Shown here: one piece after another, positions 24,100-32,514 of the stretch
Numbering within the stretch: the first letter of the stretch is position 1
How the letters are laid out: every line of letters starts with the position of its first letter
NCBI GenBank assembly: GCA_028865305.1
Contig: JAGWKM010000001.1
Span: 58,762-122,761, forward strand
Length of the DNA: 64,000 bases
Direction of reading: 5' to 3'
From: Patescibacteria group bacterium
Lineage (GTDB): Bacteria; Patescibacteriota; Minisyncoccia; UBA6257; 2-01-FULL-56-20
The notes under the pieces: model-generated
Told to the model about the DNA's origin: nothing
Database searches by the model: none
What the model saw: the letters and a program-made list of their open reading frames with translations, nothing else
Position numbers and translations under genes: made by a program

Positions 24100-27000
24100 C
24101 TAAATTTTCCTTATCCCAACCCAAACAGGATCGTTTTCCAGCTTTGTTTCCTCCTCGGCGTCGAATTTTTCGGTACGCTTGTATTCAACGAGTCCTGCGC
24201 CGACATCGGATTTCAACGGCAGTTCGTTCTTTTGGACGGTAGCGCGGATCCCGGCTGGCAATTCGAGATAGAGCGCGATTTTGTCTTTCGGCTCGAGGCC
24301 GGCTTTCTGGCGCAACTCTTGGACCATGCGCGCGAGTTCGCGGAGCAATCCTTCTTCATGCAGCTCCGGTGTGATGGTTATATTCAACTTCGAATCGACT
24401 TCCAAAGTTTTATCAAAAGAAACTTTTTTGACATTGATCTCATCGCGGAGGATCACAAGAAATTCTTCCTTGCCTTCCAGCTCCATATTTTTCACCGTGA
24501 ACTCCGAAAGCGGTTGGCGGACCTTAATTTTTGCATCTGCACGCGCCGCCAATCCCAATGCCGCCAGATCTCGCGCTGTTTGCATGTTTTCAAGAATTTC
24601 ATTCCATGCTCCATGCTCCATGCTCCATTCTCCATTCGCAGGCCATTCCTCCAAATGCACCGATTCCTTTGGCCCGCCGAGCGCCGCGTACAATCCTTCT
24701 GCAAAAAACGGCGTGAACGGCGCAAGGAGTTTGGTCAATGAAAGCAAAACAAAATGGAGCGTCGCTGAAGCGTTTTCGTAATCCGTTCTCCGTTCTCCGT
24801 TCTCCATTCTCCATTCTTTTCCCTGCAGCCGTTTCCGCGAACGGCGGATGTACCAGCGGGATAAATCATCGACGAACGAATCGATTTCGATTGCCGCTTC
24901 GCGGATTTCATAGCGGTCCAATTTTTCGGTCATTGAAGCGGTCAATTCAGCCAATCGCGCGGCGATCCATCGGTCGAGGATATTACGAGAGGAGGATGGA
25001 TCGTGGAGGATGGAGGATGGGGCCGCGTAGGTTTTCCAAAAGACGAATGAATTGTAGATGATCAAATGCGTCCGCCGGAGCGCCTTCGCCACTTCCTGCT
25101 CGTCGAAATTTTTCGGTTCGCCGAACGGCGTGCCGGTGTAGAAATACCAGCGCACCGCGTCGGCGCCGAATTTGTCGATGACCGAAAACGGTTCGACGAT
25201 ATTGCCCTTCGATTTCGACATCTTCTGGCCGAACTTATCATTGATCAGGCCGAACGTGATGACGTTCTTATAGGGCGCTTCAAAACCGAGCGCGGTTGCG
25301 ATGGCAAGCAGGGTGTAAAACCAGCCGCGGGTCTGGTCCATTCCTTCGGCGATGTAGTCGGCGGGGTAAGCGTGCGGCGGTTTTGTTCCATCCCATTCTC
25401 TATTCTCCATTCTCCGTTCTCCGCTTCCTCCAAACGGCCAGTGCACTTCCGCAAACGGCATGGCGCCCGAATCATACCAGACATCCGCCACTTCTTTTAC
25501 GCGCCCCATCCGGTTTCCGCATCGCGGGCACGGAAGCGCGATTTCGTCCGCATAAGGCCGGTGCAGGTCCGCCGCTCCGGTTTCGTTCCGTGGGATGATT
25601 TTGAGCGGCAGTTCCCTGATTTCGGCAAAGCCGATGAATTCGCCCGGTTTCGCCCGTTTTTCATCGATGGCCCGTTTTTCACTCCATCCTTCGGCGACCT
25701 GGAAGAACATCCAGATCGGATACTCGTGCGAAACGATCAGAATATTCTTGCCTTCATATTTCGATTCGCAATCCCGGAGGAATTCCCAAATCCGCGACCT
25801 GAGGTCGCGCACCGACTCGCCGCCCTCGGGCCGCTTTTCAAACCGCGATTCGTAGGTCGGATAAAATTCGGCATATTTCTTGTCGGGCAGGCCGGTGAGC
25901 GTCGGGCCGAGATGGATTTCTTCGATGCGTTTGTCGAATGATACTTCCGGCTTGCCGAGCACGGCGTAGTCGATGGTCTCGGTTTCCTTGGTGCGCGTGA
26001 CGTCGGAGGAAATGATGATGTCGATTTTCTCCCCCTTTTTATCGAGTTGGCGCTTGAATTGGGTAATTGATTTCAAAACTTCTTCCTGGCCGCGCGGCGT
26101 GAGATGCAGGTATTTCCGCTGGCCGGAGTCGATGACGTTGAAGATGTTGCTTTCCGCTTCGCCGTGGCGCATGACCCAATAATGGTTTTTGGGCCCGCCG
26201 GCGAGTTCGTTCAATTCGTCCATGCTGCCGACGATCTCATGCCGGCCGCATTTGCCGCACTCCCAGATCGGCAGCGGCGCGCCCCAATACCGTTCGCGCG
26301 ACAGGTTCCAGTCCTTCACTTCGCGCAGCCATTCGCCGAAGCGGCCTTCTTTCACGTGCTGCGGCATCCAGTTGATCGTTTCATTGCGTTTCAATAATTC
26401 GTTCCGCAGCCTGCTCATCGCGATGAACCAGGATGTGCGGGCATAATAAAGGATGGGCGTGCCGCAGCGCCAGCAATACGGATATTCGTGCGCGTATGGT
26501 TCGATGCGGAGCAGGGCGCCGCGTTGCTTCAGGTGTTCGAAAATGCGTTCTTCGGTTTCTTTCGATTTTGCGTATTCGCCGGCGAGCGCCGGAACGTCTT
26601 TCGTGAACTTTCCTTCCTCATCCACGGTGTGGTGCTGCGGCAGGCCGATTTCCTGCCCGAGCCGGTAATCGTCTTCGCCGTACATCACGGCGGTGTGCAC
26701 GACGCCGGTGCCGTCGGTCGTCGTTACGAAATCCGCCGGATAGATTTTGTAAGAAACCGGCGATTTCAATTTTTCTACATCGAAGAGCGGTTCGTATTCG
26801 AGGCCGACCAAATCCGCGCCGGCGAGCTCGTGTGATTTTCCCGCGTTTTCCAGTCCGATGTCTTTCAATCGGCCTGCGGCAGCGATCACATATTCGCCAT
26901 CTTTTTCTATGGCGCGATATTTGACATTCGGGCCGACTGCGAGCGCCACATTGCCGGGTAAAGTCCATGGGGTCGTGGTCCAAGAAAGAATGTAGATGTG

Positions 27001-27711
27001 ATCTTCGGGTTTGATGAGCTGCGGGCCGATTTTTTGCCCCGGTTTCAATTTGAACTTCAGATAAACCGACTGGTCGGTCGCTTCCTTGTATCCTTGCGCC
27101 AGTTCATGCGACGAGAGCGCGGTGCCGCAGCGCGTACACCAAGGGACTACCTTGTGCCCCTTATAAAGGAGGCCGTTCTTGTGGATTTGCGCCAGGGTAA
27201 ACCAAACCGTTTCGACGTATTCCGGCGAGTAGGTGATGTACGCGTTTTTGAGATCGAGCCAGTAGCCGATCCGTTCCGTGAGCCGCTCCCATTCGTCTTT
27301 ATGGATCCAAACCTGCTCCTGTGCGGCCTTGTTGAATTTCTCGACGCCGAAGGCTTCGATTTCTTTTTTCGTTTTGAACCCGAGCGCTTTTTCGGCTGCC
27401 ATTTCGACCGGCAGCCCGTGCGTGTCCCAGCCGGCGCGCCGCGGCACGTAATAGCCGCGCATGGTCTTGTAGCGCAGCATGACGTCCTTTACGACGCGCG
27501 CGAGCACGTGGTGGATACCCGGCTTCCCGTTCGCGTACGGCGGCCCTTCGTAGAAAACGAATTCTTTTTTGTCCGCTTTTCGGTCTTCGTCTTCCCGTAA
27601 AGATTTCTCGAAAATTTTATTTGATCCCCAAAACGCCAGGACTTCTTCTTCAAGCTTCGGCAGGTTGAATTCACCTTTCAGAAAATCCGGTTTTTCGGAT
27701 GATTTTGGCAT
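24100..27711 (-). CDS. ileS: Isoleucyl-tRNA synthetase with an inserted histidine-phosphatase domain
   Basis: IleRS charges tRNA-Ile. The HIGH-type motif is ANGKPGIHHVLAR (archaeal/eukaryotic-like subtype), the editing domain contains TTTPWTLPGNVALAV, KMSKS is GQKMSKSKGN, and the anticodon domain follows. Between CGKCGRHEIVGSMDEL and PYADEIALPCPRCGNRM about 200 residues are inserted (about 505-702): VMRHGEAESN, SSDVTRTKETE, RIEEIHLGPTL, EGGESVRDLRSRI and NILIVSHEYP, a complete histidine phosphatase with both catalytic His, Arg and Glu. Several in-frame heptad-repeat insertions encode WRMENGE-like peptides in the C-terminal half. The length, 1203 aa, exceeds a typical type-2 enzyme by about the inserted domain. 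Confidence 0.93.
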   Translation of the reverse strand: MPKSSEKPDFLKGEFNLPKLEEEVLAFWGSNKIFEKSLREDEDRKADKKEFVFYEGPPYANGKPGIHHVLARVVKDVMLRYKTMRGYYVPRRAGWDTHGLPVEMAAEKALGFKTKKEIEAFGVEKFNKAAQEQVWIHKDEWERLTERIGYWLDLKNAYITYSPEYVETVWFTLAQIHKNGLLYKGHKVVPWCTRCGTALSSHELAQGYKEATDQSVYLKFKLKPGQKIGPQLIKPEDHIYILSWTTTPWTLPGNVALAVGPNVKYRAIEKDGEYVIAAAGRLKDIGLENAGKSHELAGADLVGLEYEPLFDVEKLKSPVSYKIYPADFVTTTDGTGVVHTAVMYGEDDYRLGQEIGLPQHHTVDEEGKFTKDVPALAGEYAKSKETEERIFEHLKQRGALLRIEPYAHEYPYCWRCGTPILYYARTSWFIAMSRLRNELLKRNETINWMPQHVKEGRFGEWLREVKDWNLSRERYWGAPLPIWECGKCGRHEIVGSMDELNELAGGPKNHYWVMRHGEAESNIFNVIDSGQRKYLHLTPRGQEEVLKSITQFKRQLDKKGEKIDIIISSDVTRTKETETIDYAVLGKPEVSFDKRIEEIHLGPTLTGLPDKKYAEFYPTYESRFEKRPEGGESVRDLRSRIWEFLRDCESKYEGKNILIVSHEYPIWMFFQVAEGWSEKRAIDEKRAKPGEFIGFAEIRELPLKIIPRNETGAADLHRPYADEIALPCPRCGNRMGRVKEVADVWYDSGAMPFAEVHWPFGGSGERRMENREWDGTKPPHAYPADYIAEGMDQTRGWFYTLLAIATALGFEAPYKNVITFGLINDKFGQKMSKSKGNIVEPFSVIDKFGADAVRWYFYTGTPFGEPKNFDEQEVAKALRRTHLIIYNSFVFWKTYAAPSSILHDPSSSRNILDRWIAARLAELTASMTEKLDRYEIREAAIEIDSFVDDLSRWYIRRSRKRLQGKEWRMENGERRTDYENASATLHFVLLSLTKLLAPFTPFFAEGLYAALGGPKESVHLEEWPANGEWSMEHGAWNEILENMQTARDLAALGLAARADAKIKVRQPLSEFTVKNMELEGKEEFLVILRDEINVKKVSFDKTLEVDSKLNITITPELHEEGLLRELARMVQELRQKAGLEPKDKIALYLELPAGIRATVQKNELPLKSDVGAGLVEYKRTEKFDAEEETKLENDPVWVGIRKI
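24601..24650 (-). repeat. In-frame heptad repeat in ileS (1)
   Basis: CCATGCT and CCATTCT units in tandem (on the plus strand) encode NGEWSMEHGAW in IleRS near the C-terminal domain. Confidence 0.75.
24783..24818 (-). repeat. In-frame heptad repeat in ileS (2)
   Basis: CCGTTCT/CCATTCT units encode KEWRMENGERRTD in the anticodon-binding domain. Confidence 0.75.
24989..25021 (-). repeat. In-frame heptad repeat in ileS (3)
   Basis: GGAGGAT-type units encode SSILHDPSSS after the catalytic domain. Confidence 0.6.
25391..25433 (-). repeat. In-frame heptad repeat in ileS (4)
   Basis: CCATTCT/CTATTCT units encode ERRMENREW within the catalytic core. Confidence 0.7.
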
Positions 27712-27822
27712 TTTGTTTACCTTTGCAAACCTTTATTCCCAAACTCTTGAGAACATTGGAATAGCAACTTTAGTCCGCTTAATTCATTCAAAATACCAGA
27801 TATTCCCATAATTTTCCAATAA

Positions 27823-27850
27823 AAAAGCGGGGCCGAAGCTCCGCGCATTT
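27823..27850. terminator. Bidirectional terminator
   Basis: GCGGGGC / GCTCCGC with loop CGAA is flanked by six A on the left and six T on the right. It serves the small HTH gene on the minus strand. Confidence 0.75.
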
Positions 27851-27851
27851 T

Positions 27852-28037
27852 TTATTTTGTCCTTCGGGAAAGGAGGAGATTGAGGTCGTCCTCGCGGACG
27901 CGGCATTCGATGCCTTTAAAAACCGGCCTTAACGAACCCCTGCCCATCAACCGCCGGACGGATTCTTTGCTGTCGTTCAGGGCTTCCGCTGCCTGAGCGA
28001 TGGTCAGGGAGGGGATATCCGATTTCTTTTCTACCAT
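27852..28037 (-). CDS. Small helix-turn-helix (excisionase/MerR-like) DNA-binding protein, 61 aa
   Basis: SLTIAQAAEALNDSKESVRRLMGRGSLRPVF is a MerR/Xis-type winged helix: a helix, a turn, a recognition helix, then a short wing ending in VREDDLNLLLSRR. Such proteins act as small regulators or excisionases. The Met at 28037 was chosen; the longer frame adds 11 unlikely residues. It lies downstream of argS on the same strand, with a terminator directly after its stop. No integrase is near, so a regulatory role is as likely as a role in excision. Confidence 0.65.
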   Translation of the reverse strand: MVEKKSDIPSLTIAQAAEALNDSKESVRRLMGRGSLRPVFKGIECRVREDDLNLLLSRRTK

Positions 28038-28070
28038 ATGTACCCCGCTTATTAAAAGGTAGCAAACCAA

Positions 28071-29870
28071 TCAGATCTTTTCCAGCGTTTTGATGCCGAG
28101 GAGGTGCAGGCCGGTTCGGATGGTTTGGGCAGCGGTTTCGGCAAGCTGGAGCCGCGCTGTCCTCCGTTCTCCATTCTCATCTTTTAAGATTGGCGTTGTT
28201 TCGTAGAATTTGTTTGCAATCGAAGCAAGTTTATGGAGGTAGGTCGCCAATGTGCTTGGCGTGAAATTGACGCCGGCGCGCTGGACAATATCCGGAAATT
28301 CCAAAATTTTCCGCATGAGCGAAAGCTCAAGCTGAGAAGTGAGAAATGAGAAGTGAGAAGTGGGAGATTTCCCATTTCCCACCTCCCATTTCCCACCTCC
28401 CATTTCCCACTTTCGCAAAATACTGCGCAATCTTGCGAAAGCGTACTGCAGATACGGGCCGGAATCGCCTTCGAATGAAAGTGATTTTTCGAAATCAAAG
28501 ACGATGTCTTGGCCGGGATTTTGCCGCAGGATGGAATATTTGATGGCACCGATCGCGATGGCCTCGGTTGCCGCCGCGCGCTCTGCCGCATCCAGTTCGC
28601 TTCGTTCGCTTACGAACGCCTGCAATTTTTCTTTTGCCTGTCCGATGAGCGCTTCCGCCGCGATTATGTTTCCTTTGCGCGAAGACATTTTGCCGGATTC
28701 GAACCGCAGCATACCGTGGCCGATGTGCTTGGTCTTGCCGGCGGCTTCGGGCATCAGGAGATCCATCGCCTTCAAAAGCACGCGGAAATAGTCGTTCTGT
28801 TCGTTGCCGGTGATCACGATCGACTGGTCGAAATGGAAATCCTGATATTTTCGGGCAGTGAGGCCGAGCTCTTTCGCCTCATAGGTCGGCACGCCTTTCG
28901 AGTTTACGAATACGCGCGTGTGCAGGCCGTGCGCTTCACCCTTGAAGACGACCGCCCCGTCGCTTTTTTCAAGGATGTTTTCCTTCAGTCCCTTTTCGAC
29001 CGCTTTTAGCCCTTCTTCCGCCACCTCGCTTTCCCAATAGTTCCGGACGAATTTCGTATCGAGCCGCGCAAAAATTTCCTGGAAATGCCTGATGCTGATT
29101 TCGCGGCCCCAGGCATAGAGTTCATTGACTGCCGGGTCGGATTTTTCAAAAACCGTTTTGTTCAGCCCGTCGATTTCCTTTTTTGCTGATTCGTCTTCTT
29201 CATATTTCGTTGAGCCGAAAACGTAAGCATCCGCCCAAAATGCCAATTGCGTCTTAGCATCGGATGTCCGGAGGGCATCTGCCGTCAAGCCCTCCTGCCG
29301 CATTCGTTCGCGCACGCCGAAGATCGCTTTTGCCACATGCAGGCCGACATCGCCGCCGTAGGAAAGCCGCTTTACGTCCGCGCCCTGGGCCTCGATGAGC
29401 CGTGCGATTGATTCGCCGATGGCGTTCGACATCAGATGCCCGATGTGGAACAGCTTGAACGGGTTCGGGTCGGTGAATTCGATGATGACTTTTGAGTCGG
29501 AGAATGGAGAATGGAGATTGGAGAATGAAATTGATTCGGCCATCGGCCATCGGCCATCGGCCATTTTCCAAAATTCCTCGGAAATGGTTTCCTTTCCCAG
29601 CCAAAAGTTAATGAACCCCGGACCGACTGCTTCCACTTTTTCAAAAAATCCAACGGGTGCCGCCTTGGCGATTTCTTCCGCCAGTTTTTTAGCGCGTTCA
29701 ATTGTTTTTTCATTCCATTCTCCATTCTCCATTCTCCATTCTCCTTCTTTCATCCGCATCGCCACATTTGTCGAATAGTGCCCAAAAGTGCTTTCTTCGG
29801 GAACAAAAAGCTCGATGGCGGCATCTGCGCCCAAAACCTTTTTTATGATTTCCAGTATTTTTTCTTTCAT
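28071..29870 (-). CDS. argS: Arginyl-tRNA synthetase
   Basis: ArgRS charges tRNA-Arg. The N-terminal tRNA-binding domain, the HIGH motif (PNPFKLFHIGHLMSN), the KMSKS counterpart GKMSSRKGN and the C-terminal DALR domain (FARLRSILRKW..., LPDIVQRA-like) are all present. The Met at 29870 (MKEKILEIIKKVLG) was chosen over a 33-codon extension. Four in-frame repeat insertions are visible: GEWRMENGEWNE, ADGRWPMAESISFSNLHSPFS, KWEMGGGKWEVGNGKSPTS and KDENGERRTAR. All fall in linkers or insert points, leaving the catalytic motifs intact. Confidence 0.92.
   Translation of the reverse strand: MKEKILEIIKKVLGADAAIELFVPEESTFGHYSTNVAMRMKEGEWRMENGEWNEKTIERAKKLAEEIAKAAPVGFFEKVEAVGPGFINFWLGKETISEEFWKMADGRWPMAESISFSNLHSPFSDSKVIIEFTDPNPFKLFHIGHLMSNAIGESIARLIEAQGADVKRLSYGGDVGLHVAKAIFGVRERMRQEGLTADALRTSDAKTQLAFWADAYVFGSTKYEEDESAKKEIDGLNKTVFEKSDPAVNELYAWGREISIRHFQEIFARLDTKFVRNYWESEVAEEGLKAVEKGLKENILEKSDGAVVFKGEAHGLHTRVFVNSKGVPTYEAKELGLTARKYQDFHFDQSIVITGNEQNDYFRVLLKAMDLLMPEAAGKTKHIGHGMLRFESGKMSSRKGNIIAAEALIGQAKEKLQAFVSERSELDAAERAAATEAIAIGAIKYSILRQNPGQDIVFDFEKSLSFEGDSGPYLQYAFARLRSILRKWEMGGGKWEVGNGKSPTSHFSFLTSQLELSLMRKILEFPDIVQRAGVNFTPSTLATYLHKLASIANKFYETTPILKDENGERRTARLQLAETAAQTIRTGLHLLGIKTLEKI
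28333..28411. repeat. Palindromic heptad repeat inside argS (1)
   Basis: GAGAAGTGAGAAATGAGAAG on the left and CCCATTTCCCACCTCCCATT on the right: purine-rich units followed by pyrimidine-rich units, read in frame. Confidence 0.75.
29500..29568. repeat. Palindromic heptad repeat inside argS (2)
   Basis: GGAGAATGGAGAATGGAGAT on the left, then three copies of CGGCCAT on the right. Confidence 0.75.
29711..29748 (-). repeat. In-frame heptad repeat inside argS (3)
   Basis: Five near-perfect CCATTCT units; three units give the 7-residue peptide EWRMENG. Confidence 0.8.
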
Positions 29871-30044
29871 TTTGACAAGTCCAGCAGTTCGGACTAACTT
29901 TATAACAGGTGCGATTGAGGCATGCTGCTGGCTGATAATCCGCCGGATGATTCGAAGGCGCTCGCACAATCCTCAGGGCCTAACTTGCCCCGTCGCACCG
30001 TTCCTGCTCTTTATATATATATCGTATTTTTCTTCATTCTTGAA

Positions 30045-30072
30045 GCCCCCGCCCAAAAAGCGGGGCATTTTT
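30045..30072 (+). terminator. Orphan terminator-like hairpin
   Basis: GCCCC / GGGGC with an A-rich loop, followed by ATTTTTG, read on the plus strand. No plus-strand gene precedes it, so a short unseen transcript or a chance hairpin are both possible. Confidence 0.4.
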
Positions 30073-30085
30073 GTAACCTTTTTGC

Positions 30086-30114
30086 TTGACACCCGTTAAC
30101 TTTAATGTTAACAT
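30086..30114 (+). promoter_or_regulatory. Sigma-70-type promoter with overlapping palindromic operator for the ABC exporter gene
   Basis: TTGACA (30086-30091), a 17-nt spacer and TAACAT (30109-30114). A palindrome GTTAAC-6 nt-GTTAAC (30095-30112) fills the spacer and touches the -10 box, as a repressor site would. The regulator is unknown. Confidence 0.65.
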
Positions 30115-30151
30115 TTCAAAGCATTTTAAAAACTGAAGAAGGGAAGCGGTT

Positions 30152-31948
30152 ATGGAAACGAAGAAGTTTACCCGGAAGGCTTGGGAGATATTCTCTCCTT
30201 TTAAAAAGGATATGGCTGCGGTTTTCGCATTCCTTATCCTCCAGCAAGGGTTGGCATTGGTCTCGCCCTATATTCAAGGGAAGGTAATTGATTGCGTTTT
30301 TTCGCACAGACCGATCCAGCAGACGCTCCGGTTTGCATGGATTGCGCTTTTCCTGTATCTGGCGCAAACCGCCGTGAACCGGTTGCGCGATCTTTTTGAA
30401 ATCCAACATTTGGATTTCAAGCTGGGGCGCCGTAGCGCGCATGTCGCCATGAAGAAAGTGTTGAGCTTTTCCATAAGCCAACACACAAATCAGCATTCCG
30501 GCATTAAGGAGGCGATTATGAACCGTGGCGAGCAATCATTGTCGTCCCTGGTTTACTCTTTCCTGTACGATCTCGCGCCGCTCGTGATTGAGGTTATCAT
30601 TATGGTCACGGCGCTCCTTTGGCTCAGCGCGTTGCTTGGTTTTATCGTGTCCTTGGGCATCTCCATTTTTTGCTTCGGGACATTTCGTCTCAATACCAGG
30701 TTTAGGCCTCAACTGAAAACGCTCGAGGATATGCAGACCGAGTCGAGCCGTGTCCAGCGGGAAGTCATCAATAACGCGACGCTCGTCATATCAAACGCCC
30801 AGGAGCATCGGGCAGCACAGGAATGCGACGAGTCGATCGGCAAGAACTCTTCCTTTGCGGAAAAACTCTGGACTGCGATGATGCATATTGCCTTCGGCAA
30901 TGATATCCTGCTCGGACTGACCCGTGCAGCAGTCATGTTTGCCGGAATCATCTGCGTCTACGCCAAATGGTACACTCCCGGTTCACTCATTATTTTTTGG
31001 TCTTGGTCGGGCAACGCACTCGGAAGGGTTGCGAATGTTAGGCCAATCCACCGGAGGATGATGGGTCTTTTTGCTTCGGTGCGGAAATATTTCGATATGC
31101 TTGACGTGGAACCGGATGTGAAAACCGTCCAGAATCCCGTCAGGCCGGAACGGTTTTTGGGAGAAATTGAATTCCGGAATGTGGTACTGAAGTATCGCAC
31201 CCGGTCTTACTTTAAGGGCGGCGAGATTGTTGAATCTTCGCACGCTTCGGTTCGGCCGGCGCTTGCGGGGATCAGTTTTACGGTCAGGGCAGGAGAAACG
31301 GTTGCCATCGTCGGAGAATCCGGCGCGGGCAAATCAACGCTGGTGCATGCTCTGCTTCGGGGGCAGGACCTGGATGAAGGCCAGATCCTGATCGACGGTC
31401 ATGATCTTCGCCTCCTAGATCTTAAACAATTCCGCGAATCGGTCGGATTGGTGGAGCAGCACGTTCCGCTATTTGACCATACGCTCCGTTACAACATCAC
31501 GTATGGCCTGAATGGACATGCTGTTGACTTCACGGATGAACAGCTTGCTGCAGTTTCCGAAGCGGCATGCCTGAATCGATTTTTCCACAAATTGGAAAAG
31601 GGATTCGATACCGTTATCGGCGAGCGCGGCGTAAAATTGTCCGGCGGTGAGCGCCAACGGGTCGGAATAGCGCGCGCGTTGGCGAAAGAGCCGGCAATCC
31701 TGGTCTTTGATGAAGCAACTAGCAATCTCGATGCAAAAAATGAGGCTTTGATCAGGGAATCCTTCCGGCGGGCATCGCAAGGCAGGACAACGCTTATTAT
31801 CGCCCATCGCCTCAGCACCATCCAACAGGCAAACCGTATCATTGTCCTCGACGAGGGGAAAGTTGTCGGCCAAGGATCGCATCAGGATCTTATTTCTAAC
31901 TGCGCACCCTACCGGGAGCTTCTCCAATACCAAGTTTCATCGTTTTAA
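30152..31948 (+). CDS. ABC exporter half-transporter (permease fused to ATPase)
   Basis: A 598-aa type IV ABC exporter: six membrane helices (residues 15-300), then the nucleotide-binding domain with Walker A GESGAGKST, signature LSGGERQRV, Walker B ILVFDEATSNLD and H-loop AHRLST. It should homodimerise and export a lipid, peptide or drug; the substrate is unknown. The Shine-Dalgarno GAAGGGAAG precedes the ATG, so unlike many genes here it has a conventional leader. The promoter carries a palindrome that suggests repression and induction. A UUCG-loop terminator follows. Confidence 0.88.
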   Translation: METKKFTRKAWEIFSPFKKDMAAVFAFLILQQGLALVSPYIQGKVIDCVFSHRPIQQTLRFAWIALFLYLAQTAVNRLRDLFEIQHLDFKLGRRSAHVAMKKVLSFSISQHTNQHSGIKEAIMNRGEQSLSSLVYSFLYDLAPLVIEVIIMVTALLWLSALLGFIVSLGISIFCFGTFRLNTRFRPQLKTLEDMQTESSRVQREVINNATLVISNAQEHRAAQECDESIGKNSSFAEKLWTAMMHIAFGNDILLGLTRAAVMFAGIICVYAKWYTPGSLIIFWSWSGNALGRVANVRPIHRRMMGLFASVRKYFDMLDVEPDVKTVQNPVRPERFLGEIEFRNVVLKYRTRSYFKGGEIVESSHASVRPALAGISFTVRAGETVAIVGESGAGKSTLVHALLRGQDLDEGQILIDGHDLRLLDLKQFRESVGLVEQHVPLFDHTLRYNITYGLNGHAVDFTDEQLAAVSEAACLNRFFHKLEKGFDTVIGERGVKLSGGERQRVGIARALAKEPAILVFDEATSNLDAKNEALIRESFRRASQGRTTLIIAHRLSTIQQANRIIVLDEGKVVGQGSHQDLISNCAPYRELLQYQVSSF

Positions 31949-31961
31949 AGTTTGACGACTG

Positions 31962-31988
31962 GCGGGACTCTTCGGAGCCCCGCTTTTT
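31962..31988 (+). terminator. Terminator of the ABC exporter gene
   Basis: GCGGGACTC / GAGCCCCGC (one mismatch) with a TTCG tetraloop is followed by five T. Confidence 0.8.
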
Positions 31989-32039
31989 ATTTGACATTCC
32001 TGGGTTCGGGGCGGAAGATGGAATCAGGACTTTGGATAT

Positions 32040-32420
32040 ATGACTGCGGAAAATAGGGTTGTGGCGCTTCTTGTCTGCATCCTGAGCTGTCTTCCGGAAA
32101 GGATGAAAGACCAGATTACGGTTTATGTCGATTATCGGCAGCTTGATCGCGCGCTTCACCGGATGATCATGGCGGATATCTTTCCAGATTGGTTTTCGCG
32201 CGGGTTTTCTTACGATTCGCTGCACTGTTTTTTGGGAGGTCTTCGGGATGCGCTTTCGCTTGCGGTTTCGAGTGATTTCATCCAATACGATGGGACGTAT
32301 TTTGACTATCATATTATGGTGGATGCCCGGGTCCGCAGGTTCCTTCTGAGGCGGATTTCCGTTTCGGAAGAAAGCGTTATGCAGTGGGCGGATGATTTGG
32401 GGAATCGCTTGCGCTTGTGA
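32040..32420 (+). CDS. Hypothetical protein, 126 aa
   Basis: A soluble, mostly helical protein with an initial hydrophobic helix (VVALLVCILSCLPERM) and aromatic-rich middle (FPDWFSRGFSYDSLHCFLGGL). No family is recognised. CAGGA lies about 11 nt before the ATG, and a terminator follows 17 nt after the stop, so it is probably a single-gene unit. Position gives no functional hint. Confidence 0.5.
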   Translation: MTAENRVVALLVCILSCLPERMKDQITVYVDYRQLDRALHRMIMADIFPDWFSRGFSYDSLHCFLGGLRDALSLAVSSDFIQYDGTYFDYHIMVDARVRRFLLRRISVSEESVMQWADDLGNRLRL

Positions 32421-32436
32421 GAGCGGAATATGGGCG

Positions 32437-32465
32437 CCGCATGTCTTTGATATGCGGTTTTTTTA
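32437..32465 (+). terminator. Terminator after the 126-aa gene
   Basis: CCGCAT / ATGCGG with a 9-nt loop is followed by seven T. Confidence 0.75.
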
Positions 32466-32514
32466 ATCCACAGATTATTTGACTTCAAAAAAAAGCATTT
32501 GCTAAAATGATGGC

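Noticed and set aside
25066-25941. Long plus-strand open frame of 291 codons opposite ileS
   Set aside because: It mirrors the conserved IleRS and histidine-phosphatase coding sequence; no ribosome-binding site and no protein-like motif. GC-rich genes often leave the opposite strand open.
24600-29750. Clusters of short repeats as a possible CRISPR array
   Set aside because: Units are 7 nt in direct tandem with no unique spacers of constant length.
29871-29969. 33-codon upstream extension of argS
   Set aside because: The extension does not match ArgRS, and the ATG at 29870 begins the family N-terminus.
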